A stretch of 24,840 bases of DNA from Clostridia bacterium (GTDB lineage: Bacteria; Bacillota; Clostridia; Christensenellales; DUVY01). The DNA lies in contig BNZQ01000026.1 in assembly GCA_026001225.1 (NCBI GenBank), positions 1-24,840 on the forward strand, written 5' to 3'. This document shows, piece after piece, positions 15,327 to 21,292 of this stretch; within the stretch, counting starts at the first letter, position 1; every line of letters begins with the position of its first letter. The translations under genes were made by a program, and so were the position numbers. Below the pieces are notes generated by a model that saw only the letters and a list, made by a program, of their open reading frames with translations, made no database searches and was not told where the DNA came from.

Positions 15327-15416
15327 CTTTGTACTCTATCCGCTTATTTCTTTTTCAGTCGGGCGGTTTTCTTTTGACCGGCTTACTTTGACCGGCCCGC
15401 TTAAAGAAAACCGCCC
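15327..15416. terminator. Hairpin between convergent genes, second copy with a perfect 14-bp stem
   Basis: GGGCGGTTTTCTTT (15361-15374) and AAAGAAAACCGCCC (15403-15416) are exact complements. They are preceded by CTTTGTACTCTATCCG (15327-15342), identical to 4194-4209. Both copies lie at the meeting point of convergent genes, which supports a bidirectional terminator role. Confidence 0.75.
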
Positions 15417-15435
15417 GTAGAATGAAAGAGGACGG

Positions 15436-15756
15436 TCACGGGCGCGCGCCTATCAATACGCCGTAGACCTCCAACGACAACAATTTCTCCAAAACGCGGG
15501 CGTACCGCATGAGCAAGGACGTAAACGAATACGCCTCCTCGACGGTTTCTAACACGGCTGCGACGACCGAAACGCCGAACGAAGCGCGGACGGTTTTGCC
15601 CGTATCCTCCCACAACGGAATAATTTTAATCGTTTCGGCGTTCGGGTCTCCCGGAATCCACCAATGCCCGTCGCGCGTTCCGACCATTCGCAAGCCGAGC
15701 TCCTTCAACGCTCCGTTCGCTTCCTCTATTCCGTAATACTCATACTCTTTTATCAT
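15436..15756 (-). CDS. Small unknown protein, divergent from the XRE array
   Basis: I do not recognise this 106-residue soluble protein. It starts MIKEYEYYGIEEANGALKELGLR, has a Trp/Pro-rich centre (DGHWWIPGDPNAETIKIIPLWEDTG) and a helical C-terminal half with VSVVAAVLETVEEAYSF and LMRYARVLEKLL. I chose ATG 15756 because AGGA lies 9 bp upstream and because the longer in-frame starts at 15786 and 15828 lie inside or upstream of the promoter. A consensus promoter with an overlapping palindrome precedes it. The gene is divergent from three small DNA-binding regulators, which are the obvious candidates for its control; a toxin-antitoxin-like relation is possible but unsupported by sequence. Confidence 0.65.
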   Translation of the reverse strand: MIKEYEYYGIEEANGALKELGLRMVGTRDGHWWIPGDPNAETIKIIPLWEDTGKTVRASFGVSVVAAVLETVEEAYSFTSLLMRYARVLEKLLSLEVYGVLIGARP

Positions 15757-15787
15757 ATACGTATATCCTGTGCTTGTGTCCGACATA

Positions 15788-15816
15788 ATAATAAGACATT
15801 TTTGGAAAAATGTCAA
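15788..15816 (-). promoter_or_regulatory. Consensus promoter with overlapping 20-bp palindromic operator
   Basis: On the minus strand the perfect -35 TTGACA (15816-15811) and TATTAT (15793-15788) are 17 bp apart. GACATTTTTGGAAAAATGTC (15795-15814), 9-bp perfect arms around GG, fills the spacer and overlaps the -35. A repressor bound there would block RNA polymerase. The neighbouring XRE proteins are the likely candidates. Confidence 0.75.
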
Positions 15817-15896
15817 GCATATTTCCATACTATAAACTATTATACTTCTTAACTATAAATTATATTTCCTTTCGTTAGAGATACAATATATATGTT

Positions 15897-15912
15897 AATA
15901 CTTTGAAGTATT
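15897..15912. promoter_or_regulatory. Palindrome upstream of the first XRE gene
   Basis: AATACTTTGAAGTATT has perfect 7-bp arms around TG and ends 12 bp before ATG 15925. It differs from the palindrome at 15795-15814. It may be an autoregulatory operator or a hairpin in the leader. A TACAAT box (15881-15886) lies just upstream, but no good -35 accompanies it. Confidence 0.5.
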
Positions 15913-15924
15913 ACAAAACTTGGA

Positions 15925-16164
15925 ATGGAACTATCGGATGCCCTGTCAAAAAGATTGAATGCCTTGTTAAAAGAAAAACACCTAACGCAATATCGTTTAG
16001 GGAAATCTATGGGCATTCCTCAATCGACGATTAGTCAAATTAGGAATGCACACATTCCGAGTCCGAAAATTTCCACTATCGCGCCGATCGCATGGGGGTT
16101 GGGCGTAACCTTATCCGAATTTTTCAACGATCCTTTGTTCGATGAGGGAAACTTAAATCTTTAA
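15925..16164 (+). CDS. XRE-family transcriptional regulator, copy 1
   Basis: This 79-residue protein is essentially a single Cro/C1-type helix-turn-helix domain. It reads LSKRLNALLKEKHLTQYRLGKSMGIPQSTISQIRNAHIPSPKISTI, with the recognition helix around QSTISQI, then the family-typical IAWGLGVTLSEFF. The tail is DPLFDEGNLNL. It is probably a dimeric DNA-binding repressor. No standard ribosome binding site precedes the ATG (ACTTGGAATGG). Codon use is more AT-rich than in the flanking housekeeping genes, suggesting acquisition. It is the first of three tandem paralogues at 242-246 bp spacing. Confidence 0.85.
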   Translation: MELSDALSKRLNALLKEKHLTQYRLGKSMGIPQSTISQIRNAHIPSPKISTIAPIAWGLGVTLSEFFNDPLFDEGNLNL

Positions 16165-16166
16165 TC

Positions 16167-16406
16167 ATGGAATTGTCCGTAGCGATAGCAAAGAGGCTGA
16201 AAGCCTTATTAAAGAAGAATCATATGACCCAATATAAGTTGGGAGCGGTCACGGGCATCCCTCATTCCACAATAAGCCGCATGGCTCTCGCGCGTACGCC
16301 GAATCCCAAAATGACGACCATGATGCAAATCGCTTGGGGACTCGGTTTGACTGCCGGAGAATTCTTTACCGATCCCTTGTTCGACGAGGGCAATCTAAAT
16401 TTCTAA
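16167..16406 (+). CDS. XRE-family transcriptional regulator, copy 2
   Basis: This 79-residue paralogue of the preceding gene starts 2 bp after its stop. It shares the framework AKRLKALLKKNHMTQYKLGAVTGIPHSTISR, then MxQIAWGLGLTAGEFF and the same tail DPLFDEGNLNF. The residues that differ from copy 1 cluster in and after the recognition helix (PHSTISRMALARTPNPK versus PQSTISQIRNAHIPSPK), so the two may bind different sites. The very close spacing and lack of a ribosome binding site suggest translational coupling in one operon. Confidence 0.85.
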   Translation: MELSVAIAKRLKALLKKNHMTQYKLGAVTGIPHSTISRMALARTPNPKMTTMMQIAWGLGLTAGEFFTDPLFDEGNLNF

Positions 16407-16412
16407 ACATTA

Positions 16413-16651
16413 ATGGAACTACCCGTCGCAATTTCAAAGAGATTAAAAGCCTTATTAAAGAAAAATGGAATGACGCAGTACAAGCTCGGCATATCTATGG
16501 GTATTCCTCATCTACGATCACGAATTTTGCGCGCGCACAAGTATCGAATCCGGGTATTGCCACGCTTCTTCCTATAATGTGAGGTTTAGGCGTAACTGCC
16601 GCCGAATTTTTCAACGATCCTCTGTTTGACGAGGGGAACTTAAATCTTTAA
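16413..16651 (+). pseudogene. Decayed third XRE-family copy
   Basis: The start MELPVAISKRLKALLKKNGMTQYKLGISMGIP matches copies 1 and 2 up to about base 16510. One base is missing there, between CCTCA and TCTACG. The homologous sequence continues in another frame (TITNFARAQVSNPGIATLLPIM), meets a TGA at 16580-16582 where the other copies have the Trp codon TGG, and then runs on through GVTAAEFFNDPLFDEGNLNL to TAA 16649-16651. So there is one frameshift and one nonsense change in an otherwise well kept gene. TGA is used as stop elsewhere in the window, so recoding to Trp is unlikely. Confidence 0.85.
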
Positions 16652-17037
16652 TATTCAGTTTTCAAGGTACGGTGAAGCGGTTTCTTACGGAAGCTCGGAA
16701 CAGAGTCCTGATAAGAGTGTACAAGAAGACCGCACGTTGCCTGAACGACAGTTCAGCCCGAATTAAGCCCGCGTTGAAACGGTCGGAATACGGATGAGGT
16801 TGCGACGGCGGGCCGACGCACGCTGTCGGCCCCTACGGATTGCGGCGCCGCAATGACATACAAAACGGATTCCTTACTTCCGAGCGGGTTTGCGAGGAGT
16901 TCGGGAGGGCATAAAAAGATTTATGCCGACGAACTTATTACCGAGATGCGGAGCGCGTTTGGGTCGGCCCGGCCCTTTCGGGTTATTCGGGAAACAAAAG
17001 TCCCGCCCTGCGTCCGAGGTTCCTCCGACTTATAATA
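16652..17037. repeat. Non-coding mosaic downstream of the XRE array
   Basis: No credible gene is present. At 16665-16790 lies sequence rich in local pairing: GCGGTTTCTT against AAGAAGACCGC, and CTGAAC-GACA-GTTCAG, followed by AATTAAGCCCGCG and GAAACGGTCGGAAT. At about 16808-16838 GGGCCGAC...GTCGGCCCC forms a hairpin of a kind common in Clostridial intergenic repeats. Sequence similar to CGCAATGACA follows. A short open frame at 16853-17035 looks like translated repeat rather than a gene. I could not match the first part to any RNA family I know. Confidence 0.45.
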
Positions 17038-17199
17038 AGAAGCTGTTTACATGGATTGCAATAATGTCTTTTCGTGTCTTTTTGTGCAATACTTAGGGGA
17101 TTTTTCTTGTCGTAGCGTTGCTACGTCTTTGAAAAATCCCCCGTGTCTTACGCAAAAATCCTTCGAAAATACATTTATTTCATCCACGCAACAGCTTCT
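17038..17199. repeat. Palindromic element C with nested hairpins
   Basis: Perfect 10-bp inverted ends AGAAGCTGTT (17038-17047) and AACAGCTTCT (17190-17199) enclose a second stem GGGGATTTTTC (17096-17106) / GAAAAATCCCC (17131-17141). At the centre is CGTAGC-GTT-GCTACG (17111-17125). The nested symmetry suggests one large cruciform or RNA hairpin of 162 bp. No flanking target duplication was seen. Confidence 0.7.
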
Positions 17200-17711
17200 A
17201 GAACGTACGCGCGGGTTACCGAAGCGCGCACGCTAACGACCGTATAACACCAATGCGGCCACAAGCATACTTTCTTGAATGTAAGCTTGATTTGTCGGCC
17301 ACCCCGCCCCTTTCAGGGGCACCCCTCCGAGGGAGGGGAATTATTAATAGGATGGCAACCGCAACTTCGACGCGCAATACGGCCGTTACTTGGCCCACGT
17401 CACTATTAGCCTCCCATCGCTGCCGGTATCGCAATGTATTCGCATTGTAACACGGGAATTTGAAAAAGTCAATCCTTTGATGAACAGATTTTCGGAGAAA
17501 GTTTCGACAAGGTTAGACAAAGGGACGGCAGGTCGTTTTGAGAGTAAGAACCGATTAGAGATATAAAATAAAACCGATTGAAGTCCGACCGATTTTTTAC
17601 GGAGTTAAAAAATCGCGTTTGGTCGGAACAGAGCGCGAAGCGAGCGATCAAGCGAGGAAACGATTTATCGTTTTCGAGTATGAGCGAAGCGGAGCGCGTT
17701 AAGCGCGACAT
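17200..17711. other. Non-coding stretch before the ppdK tail
   Basis: No gene is supported. Recognisable pieces are a G/C hairpin-type repeat near 17305-17340 (CCCCTTTCAGGGG, CCCTCCGAGGGAGGGG), a GCAATGTATTCGCATTG inverted stretch near 17432-17448, and an AT-rich part from 17460 to 17620. After these come short words with GAGCGAAGCGGAGCGCG composition typical of intergenic repeat debris. Confidence 0.4.
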
Positions 17712-17764
17712 GAAAGTTTTTGAAAGGGGCGCGGGGAAAACTTTTTGCAAAAAGTTTTCCCCGC
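17712..17764 (+). repeat. Hairpin repeat family H, complete copy
   Basis: Leader GAAAGTTTTTGAAAGGGGC is followed by a perfect 34-bp palindrome, arms GCGGGGAAAACTTTTT (17731-17746) and AAAAAGTTTTCCCCGC (17749-17764) around GC. It is the clearest family member in the window. It lies just downstream of ppdK (opposite strand), where it could terminate or stabilise that transcript. Confidence 0.85.
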
Positions 17765-17781
17765 ACACTTCATGAAAAGCT

Positions 17782-17874
17782 GTCTTGGATTTTTGATTCG
17801 CCTGTCACAAGGCTGTCTCGGGCTTTTGATATTCGCCCGTCACAAAGTTACCTCGGATTTTTGATATTCGCCTG
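17782..17874 (-). repeat. Degenerate triplication of the ppdK 3' end
   Basis: Three units of about 33-36 bp share (minus strand) GGCGAATATCAAAAAYCCGAG followed by an ACAGCCTTGTGAC-like linker. The first, 17851-17874, encodes the end of PPDK (QANIKNPR-stop). The second (17815-17850) and third (17782-17814) are copies lying after the stop. Copy 3 has lost two bases and copy 2 has AGCCC for AATCC. Confidence 0.8.
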
Positions 17875-20475
17875 CGCCGCCGCGAGTCTTGCGATCGGAA
17901 CGCGGAACGGAGAGCAAGACACATAGTTGAGGCCGATATTGTGGCAGAACTCCACCGTCGAGGGATCGCCGCCGTGCTCGCCGCAAATGCCGAGTTTGAT
18001 GTCGGGACGCGTCGATTTGCCTTTTTCGACGGCCAGCTTCATGAACTCGCCCACGCCTTCCTGATCCACGCGCGCGAACGGGTCGGACTCGAAAATCTTT
18101 TTGGCGTAATAATCGGTCAGGAACTTGCCCGCGTCGTCGCGCGAAAAGCCAAACGTCATCTGCGTCAGGTCGTTCGTGCCGAACGAGAAGAACTCGGCGG
18201 TTTTCGCCAATTTGTCGGCCACCACGCAGGCGCGCGGAATCTCGATCATCGTGCCGACCATGTATTTCAATTTGACGCCCGCCTTGGCGATAATCGCGTC
18301 CGCCGTTTTGGCGACGATATCGCGGACGAAATTCAGCTCTTTCAGCTCGCAAACCAGCGGAATCATGATTTCGGGAACGATAGTATAGCCCTTGCGCTTG
18401 TTCACGTCGATCGCCGCCTCGATGACCGCCTGCGTCTGCATTTCGGCGATCTCGGGATAGCTGACCGCCAAACGGCAGCCGCGGTGTCCCATCATCGGGT
18501 TGAACTCGTGCAGGGACTCGACCGTCGCTTTCAGCTCGTCGAACGACAGCTTCATCTCTTTCGCCAACGCCGCGATATCCTCGTCGGAGTGCGGCAGGAA
18601 TTCGTGCAGCGGCGGATCGAGGAAGCGGATCGTGACCGGGCGGTTTTCCATCGCCTCGTAAATACCGATAAAGTCCTTTTTCTGCATCGGCAGGAGCTTT
18701 GCCAAAGCCGCGCGGCGTTCGGTTTCGTTTTTGGAAACGATCATCTCGCGCACCGCGGGAATGCGGTCGGCCTCGAAGAACATATGCTCGGTACGCGTCA
18801 GGCCGATGCCCTCCGCGCCGAACTTGACGGCCTGCGCCGCGTCGTGCGGGGTGTCCGCGTTGGTGCGCACTTTCAATTTACGGTTCTTGTCCGCCCAGCC
18901 CATAAGCGTGGCGTAATCGCCGCCCGTGCCCGCCTCGACCGTGGGGATCAATTCCAAATACACGTTGCCGGTCGAGCCGTCTAAGCTGATCGGGTCGCCT
19001 TCCTTATAGGTCTTGCCGCCCAAAACCAGCTTGCCTTCCTCGTCGTCCACATGGATTTCGGAACAGCCCGCGACGCAGCAAGTGCCCATGCCGCGCGCCA
19101 CGACCGCCGCGTGGCTGGTCATGCCGCCGCGCGCCGTCAAAATGCCCTGCGCCACGTTCATGCCCTCGATATCCTCGGGCGAGGTTTCCTGCCGGACGAG
19201 GACGACTTTCTTTTTTTGTTCGTGCAGCTCGACGGCGCGCTCGGCCGTAAAGCAAATGATGCCCGCCGCCGCGCCGGGGGACGCCGGCAAGCCCTTGGCC
19301 GCGACCTTGGCCGCTTTCAATTTGTTCGGGTCGAACTGCGGATGCAGGAGCGCGTCGAGCTGTTTCGGCTCGACCTTCATGACCGCTTCCCGCTCGTTGA
19401 GCATACCCTCTTTCACGAGGTCGACGGCGATCTTCAACGCGGCCTGCGCGGTGCGCTTTCCGTTGCGGGTCTGGAGCATGTACAGCTTGCCTTCCTCTAT
19501 GGTAAACTCCATGTCCTGCATGTCTTTATAATGCTGCTCCAATTTGTGCGCGATATCGGTGAACTGCTTGTACAGCGCGGGGTTTTGCTTGTCCAGCTCG
19601 CTGATCTTCATCGGCGTGCGGATGCCGGCCACCACGTCCTCGCCCTGCGCGTTCATCAGGTATTCGCCGAACAGAGCCTTTTCGCCGGTCGCGGGGTTGC
19701 GCGTAAACGCGACGCCCGTGCCCGACGTGTCGCCCATGTTGCCGAACACCATCGCCTGTACGTTGACCGCCGTGCCCCAGTCGCCCGGAATGTCGTTCAG
19801 GCGGCGGTACGTGATCGCGCGCGCGTTGTTCCACGAACGGAATACCGCCCGGATCGCGCCCAGCAGCTGAACCTTGGGGTCTTGCGGGAAGTCCGTCCCG
19901 ACGTGCTCTTTGTACAATTTTTTATAGGTGGCGATGATCGTTTTCAAATCGTCGGCCGTCAAATCCTTGTCGTGCTGAATGTTTTTCTTGGCCTTGATTT
20001 CGGTCAGGATTTTTTCGAATTTGGTTTTGTCCTGCTCCATCACCACGTCGCTGTACATTTGAATGAAGCGGCGATAGCTGTCGTAGGCGAAGCGCGGATT
20101 GCCGGTCTTTTTGGCCATGCCCTCCACGGTCACGTCGTTCAAACCGAGGTTCAAAATCGTGTCCATCATGCCGGGCATGGACGCGCGCGCGCCGCTCCGC
20201 ACCGATACGAGGAACGGGTTGGCGGGGTCGCCGAACTTCTTGTTGTTGATTTTTTCGCTCTCGGCCAAATACTTGAAGATTTCGGCTTCAATCTCGGGCG
20301 AAATTTTCTCGCCGTCGGTGTAGTACTGGATGCAGGCCTCCGTCGTGACGGTGAAGCCCTGCGGCACCGGCATACCGAGGTTGGTCATTTCCGCAAGGTT
20401 CGCGCCCTTGCCGCCCAAGAGGTTTTTCATCTTGGCGTCGCCTTCGCTGAATAGGTAGACATACTTTTTGGACAT
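17848..20475 (-). CDS. ppdK: Pyruvate, phosphate dikinase
   Basis: PPDK interconverts pyruvate + ATP + Pi and phosphoenolpyruvate + AMP + PPi, serving glycolysis in PPi-using anaerobes or gluconeogenesis. The 875-residue length is typical. The N-terminal nucleotide-grasp domain includes LLGGKGANLAEM (19-30), SVRSGARASMPGMMDTILNLG (91-111) and FTRNPATGEK. The phospho-histidine swivel domain has GGMTSHAAVVARGMGTCCVAG with His455, the same number as in the Clostridium symbiosum enzyme. The C-terminal PEP/pyruvate TIM barrel has GLTRTEHMFF, LPHSDEDIAAL, MMGHRGCRL, MVGTMIEIPRA, SFGTNDLTQMTFGFSRDD and the catalytic-Cys motif GICGEHGGDP. AAGGAG lies 11 bp before the ATG. No PPDK regulatory protein gene is adjacent. 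The coding end is duplicated twice after the stop. Confidence 0.97.
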   Translation of the reverse strand: MSKKYVYLFSEGDAKMKNLLGGKGANLAEMTNLGMPVPQGFTVTTEACIQYYTDGEKISPEIEAEIFKYLAESEKINNKKFGDPANPFLVSVRSGARASMPGMMDTILNLGLNDVTVEGMAKKTGNPRFAYDSYRRFIQMYSDVVMEQDKTKFEKILTEIKAKKNIQHDKDLTADDLKTIIATYKKLYKEHVGTDFPQDPKVQLLGAIRAVFRSWNNARAITYRRLNDIPGDWGTAVNVQAMVFGNMGDTSGTGVAFTRNPATGEKALFGEYLMNAQGEDVVAGIRTPMKISELDKQNPALYKQFTDIAHKLEQHYKDMQDMEFTIEEGKLYMLQTRNGKRTAQAALKIAVDLVKEGMLNEREAVMKVEPKQLDALLHPQFDPNKLKAAKVAAKGLPASPGAAAGIICFTAERAVELHEQKKKVVLVRQETSPEDIEGMNVAQGILTARGGMTSHAAVVARGMGTCCVAGCSEIHVDDEEGKLVLGGKTYKEGDPISLDGSTGNVYLELIPTVEAGTGGDYATLMGWADKNRKLKVRTNADTPHDAAQAVKFGAEGIGLTRTEHMFFEADRIPAVREMIVSKNETERRAALAKLLPMQKKDFIGIYEAMENRPVTIRFLDPPLHEFLPHSDEDIAALAKEMKLSFDELKATVESLHEFNPMMGHRGCRLAVSYPEIAEMQTQAVIEAAIDVNKRKGYTIVPEIMIPLVCELKELNFVRDIVAKTADAIIAKAGVKLKYMVGTMIEIPRACVVADKLAKTAEFFSFGTNDLTQMTFGFSRDDAGKFLTDYYAKKIFESDPFARVDQEGVGEFMKLAVEKGKSTRPDIKLGICGEHGGDPSTVEFCHNIGLNYVSCSPFRVPIARLAAAQANIKNPR

Positions 20476-20548
20476 GGGTTGTTGTACTCCTTCTTTTATG
20501 TTTTTTATTTTTTGTTTCTATCTGTCATTTTTATTTTTGTTTTTATTT

Positions 20549-20596
20549 GCGAAAAACCTTTTTGAAAAAAGTTTTTTCGCGCTTTTTCAAAACCTT
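20549..20596 (-). repeat. Hairpin repeat family H, copy in the ppdK upstream region
   Basis: GCGAAAAACCTTTTTG and AAAAAAGTTTTTTCGC form an imperfect palindrome (20549-20580). On the minus strand it is preceded by AAGGTTTTGAAAAAGC, the family leader. It lies 5' of the ppdK coding region, so if transcribed it would be in the leader. Confidence 0.6.
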
Positions 20597-20715
20597 GCAT
20601 CTTTTTTATTCGATTGATATATAATATCAAATTTTCGAAAAAAAAGCAAATGATTAGCGGTAAAATTTACGTGTCTTTTTTGCGGAAAAGACAAATCGTT
20701 GCGGCGGCAAAATTC

Positions 20716-20877
20716 GGGAGTGGACAATTCGCACTGAAAAAATATTTTTGAGAATAAAATTGTCAAAAAGCGCAAACCGTAGCACCGCTACTGTCGAGCA
20801 TTTTGGCGGTTTAAGTCCAAAAATATCCAAAAGGATTTTTAGGCGTTTCGCGCCGTCAGTGCGGTTTGTTCACTCCC
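20716..20877. mobile_element. MITE-like element with 22-bp inverted ends and 9-bp target duplication
   Basis: Ends 20716-20737 (GGGAGTGGACAA...CGCACTGA) and 20856-20877 (TCAGTGCG...TTCACTCCC) are inverted repeats identical at 19 of 22 positions. The 162-bp element is flanked on both sides by GCAAAATTC (20707-20715 and 20878-20886), a perfect 9-bp direct repeat as left by a transposase. It has no room for a transposase, so it would be non-autonomous. The centre has GTAGC-ACC-GCTAC, as in element C. Confidence 0.8.
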
Positions 20878-20891
20878 GCAAAATTCAGGCC

Positions 20892-20920
20892 TTGACTTTT
20901 TGCTCTAAACGCGGTATAAT
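20892..20920 (+). promoter_or_regulatory. Near-consensus promoter of the small-ORF cluster
   Basis: TTGACT (20892-20897), 17-bp spacer and TATAAT (20915-20920) are followed after 6 bp by ATG 20927. Transcription would start at or beside the ATG. The promoter lies just outside the target duplication of the MITE. Confidence 0.8.
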
Positions 20921-20926
20921 GAAAAA

Positions 20927-21037
20927 ATGAAATGCAAGGCCGATTCGGAATACGATACCGAAAGGGTTTATACGGTAGCGGAATTAAAAGAAAAATTGTA
21001 TATATCCCCGCATTCAAGGGGGAATTGTGATATATGA
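20927..21037 (+). CDS. 36-aa ORF directly behind a strong promoter
   Basis: The product would start MKCKADSEYDTERVYTVAEL and end ISPHSRGNCDI. I recognise no family. It would be read from a leaderless transcript. Its TGA overlaps the ATG of the next tiny ORF (ATGA). It could be a leader peptide, a real microprotein or the remnant of a longer gene. Confidence 0.35.
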   Translation: MKCKADSEYDTERVYTVAELKEKLYISPHSRGNCDI

Positions 21038-21075
21038 AAGGTAAGTCTTGCGGACAAGCCGGAAAAAATCCTTGA
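21034..21075 (+). CDS. 13-aa ORF overlapping the previous stop
   Basis: ATG 21034 follows an AAGGGGG box at a workable distance and encodes MKGKSCGQAGKNP. The stop lies 6 bp before the next ATG. Too short to classify; it may serve only to couple translation to the 53-aa gene, or be chance. Confidence 0.2.
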   Translation: MKGKSCGQAGKNP

Positions 21076-21081
21076 AGCGCC

Positions 21082-21243
21082 ATGAAAAAGATCAAAATCG
21101 AACTGAAAAATCCGCCGAAAACGGAGCGCGGCTCGTGGGGCAAGGTCAAGCCCTTTACCCGCGTCGAACCGGACAAAACCAAGTACGACCGGAAAAACCT
21201 GCCCGATCCCGCGGGGGAAGCGGATACGGAAAACGACGCCTAA
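21082..21243 (+). CDS. Small basic protein of 53 residues, unknown function
   Basis: It starts MKKIKIELKNPPKTERGSWG, continues with VKPFTRVEPDKTKYDRK and ends in an acidic tail (AGEADTENDA). The basic, Pro-rich N-terminus and the TRVxxxKxxYDRK stretch resemble small conserved hypothetical proteins I recall from Clostridia, with no assigned role; that link is from memory. Base composition is like the neighbouring genes, and the ORF lies between a strong upstream promoter and a separate promoter for the PAP2 gene. The ribosome binding site is weak. Confidence 0.6.
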   Translation: MKKIKIELKNPPKTERGSWGKVKPFTRVEPDKTKYDRKNLPDPAGEADTENDA

Positions 21244-21255
21244 CCTTGAAAATTG

Positions 21256-21285
21256 TTGCGGGTCGGGTGAAACTTGTGATATAAT
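21256..21285 (+). promoter_or_regulatory. Promoter of the PAP2 gene with extended -10 close to the ATG
   Basis: TTGCGG (21256-21261), an 18-bp spacer and TATAAT (21280-21285), preceded by TGA as an extended -10, are followed by 7 bp and ATG 21293. There is no ribosome binding site, so a leaderless transcript is likely. Confidence 0.7.
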
Positions 21286-21292
21286 ACATTGC

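Larger units (their letters stand above)
20476..20926. other. 451-bp intergenic region upstream of ppdK
   Basis: This holds the ppdK ribosome binding site, a hairpin repeat of family H (20549-20596), an AT-rich stretch likely to contain the ppdK promoter (TATAATAT near 20621-20628), a MITE-like element (20716-20877) and the promoter of the small-ORF cluster. I see no gene in it. Confidence 0.6.

Noticed and set aside
15436..16406. Type II toxin-antitoxin system
   Set aside because: The regulators are antitoxin-sized, but the 106-aa partner shows no toxin-family motif and is divergent rather than co-transcribed.
16580..16582. TGA read as tryptophan in the third XRE copy
   Set aside because: The copy also has a frameshift, and TGA is the terminal stop of recG-cluster and other genes here.
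16652..16800. 6S RNA, RNase P RNA or tmRNA
   Set aside because: Local hairpins exist, but none of the signature sequences or the overall layout could be matched.
16853..17096. Short plus-strand ORFs in the repeat island
   Set aside because: Two frames over the same sequence look like translated repeat, without ribosome binding site or domain.
17941..20454. Long plus-strand open frames opposite ppdK
   Set aside because: They are composition-driven antisense shadows of a high-GC gene, Arg/Val/His-rich with no motif.
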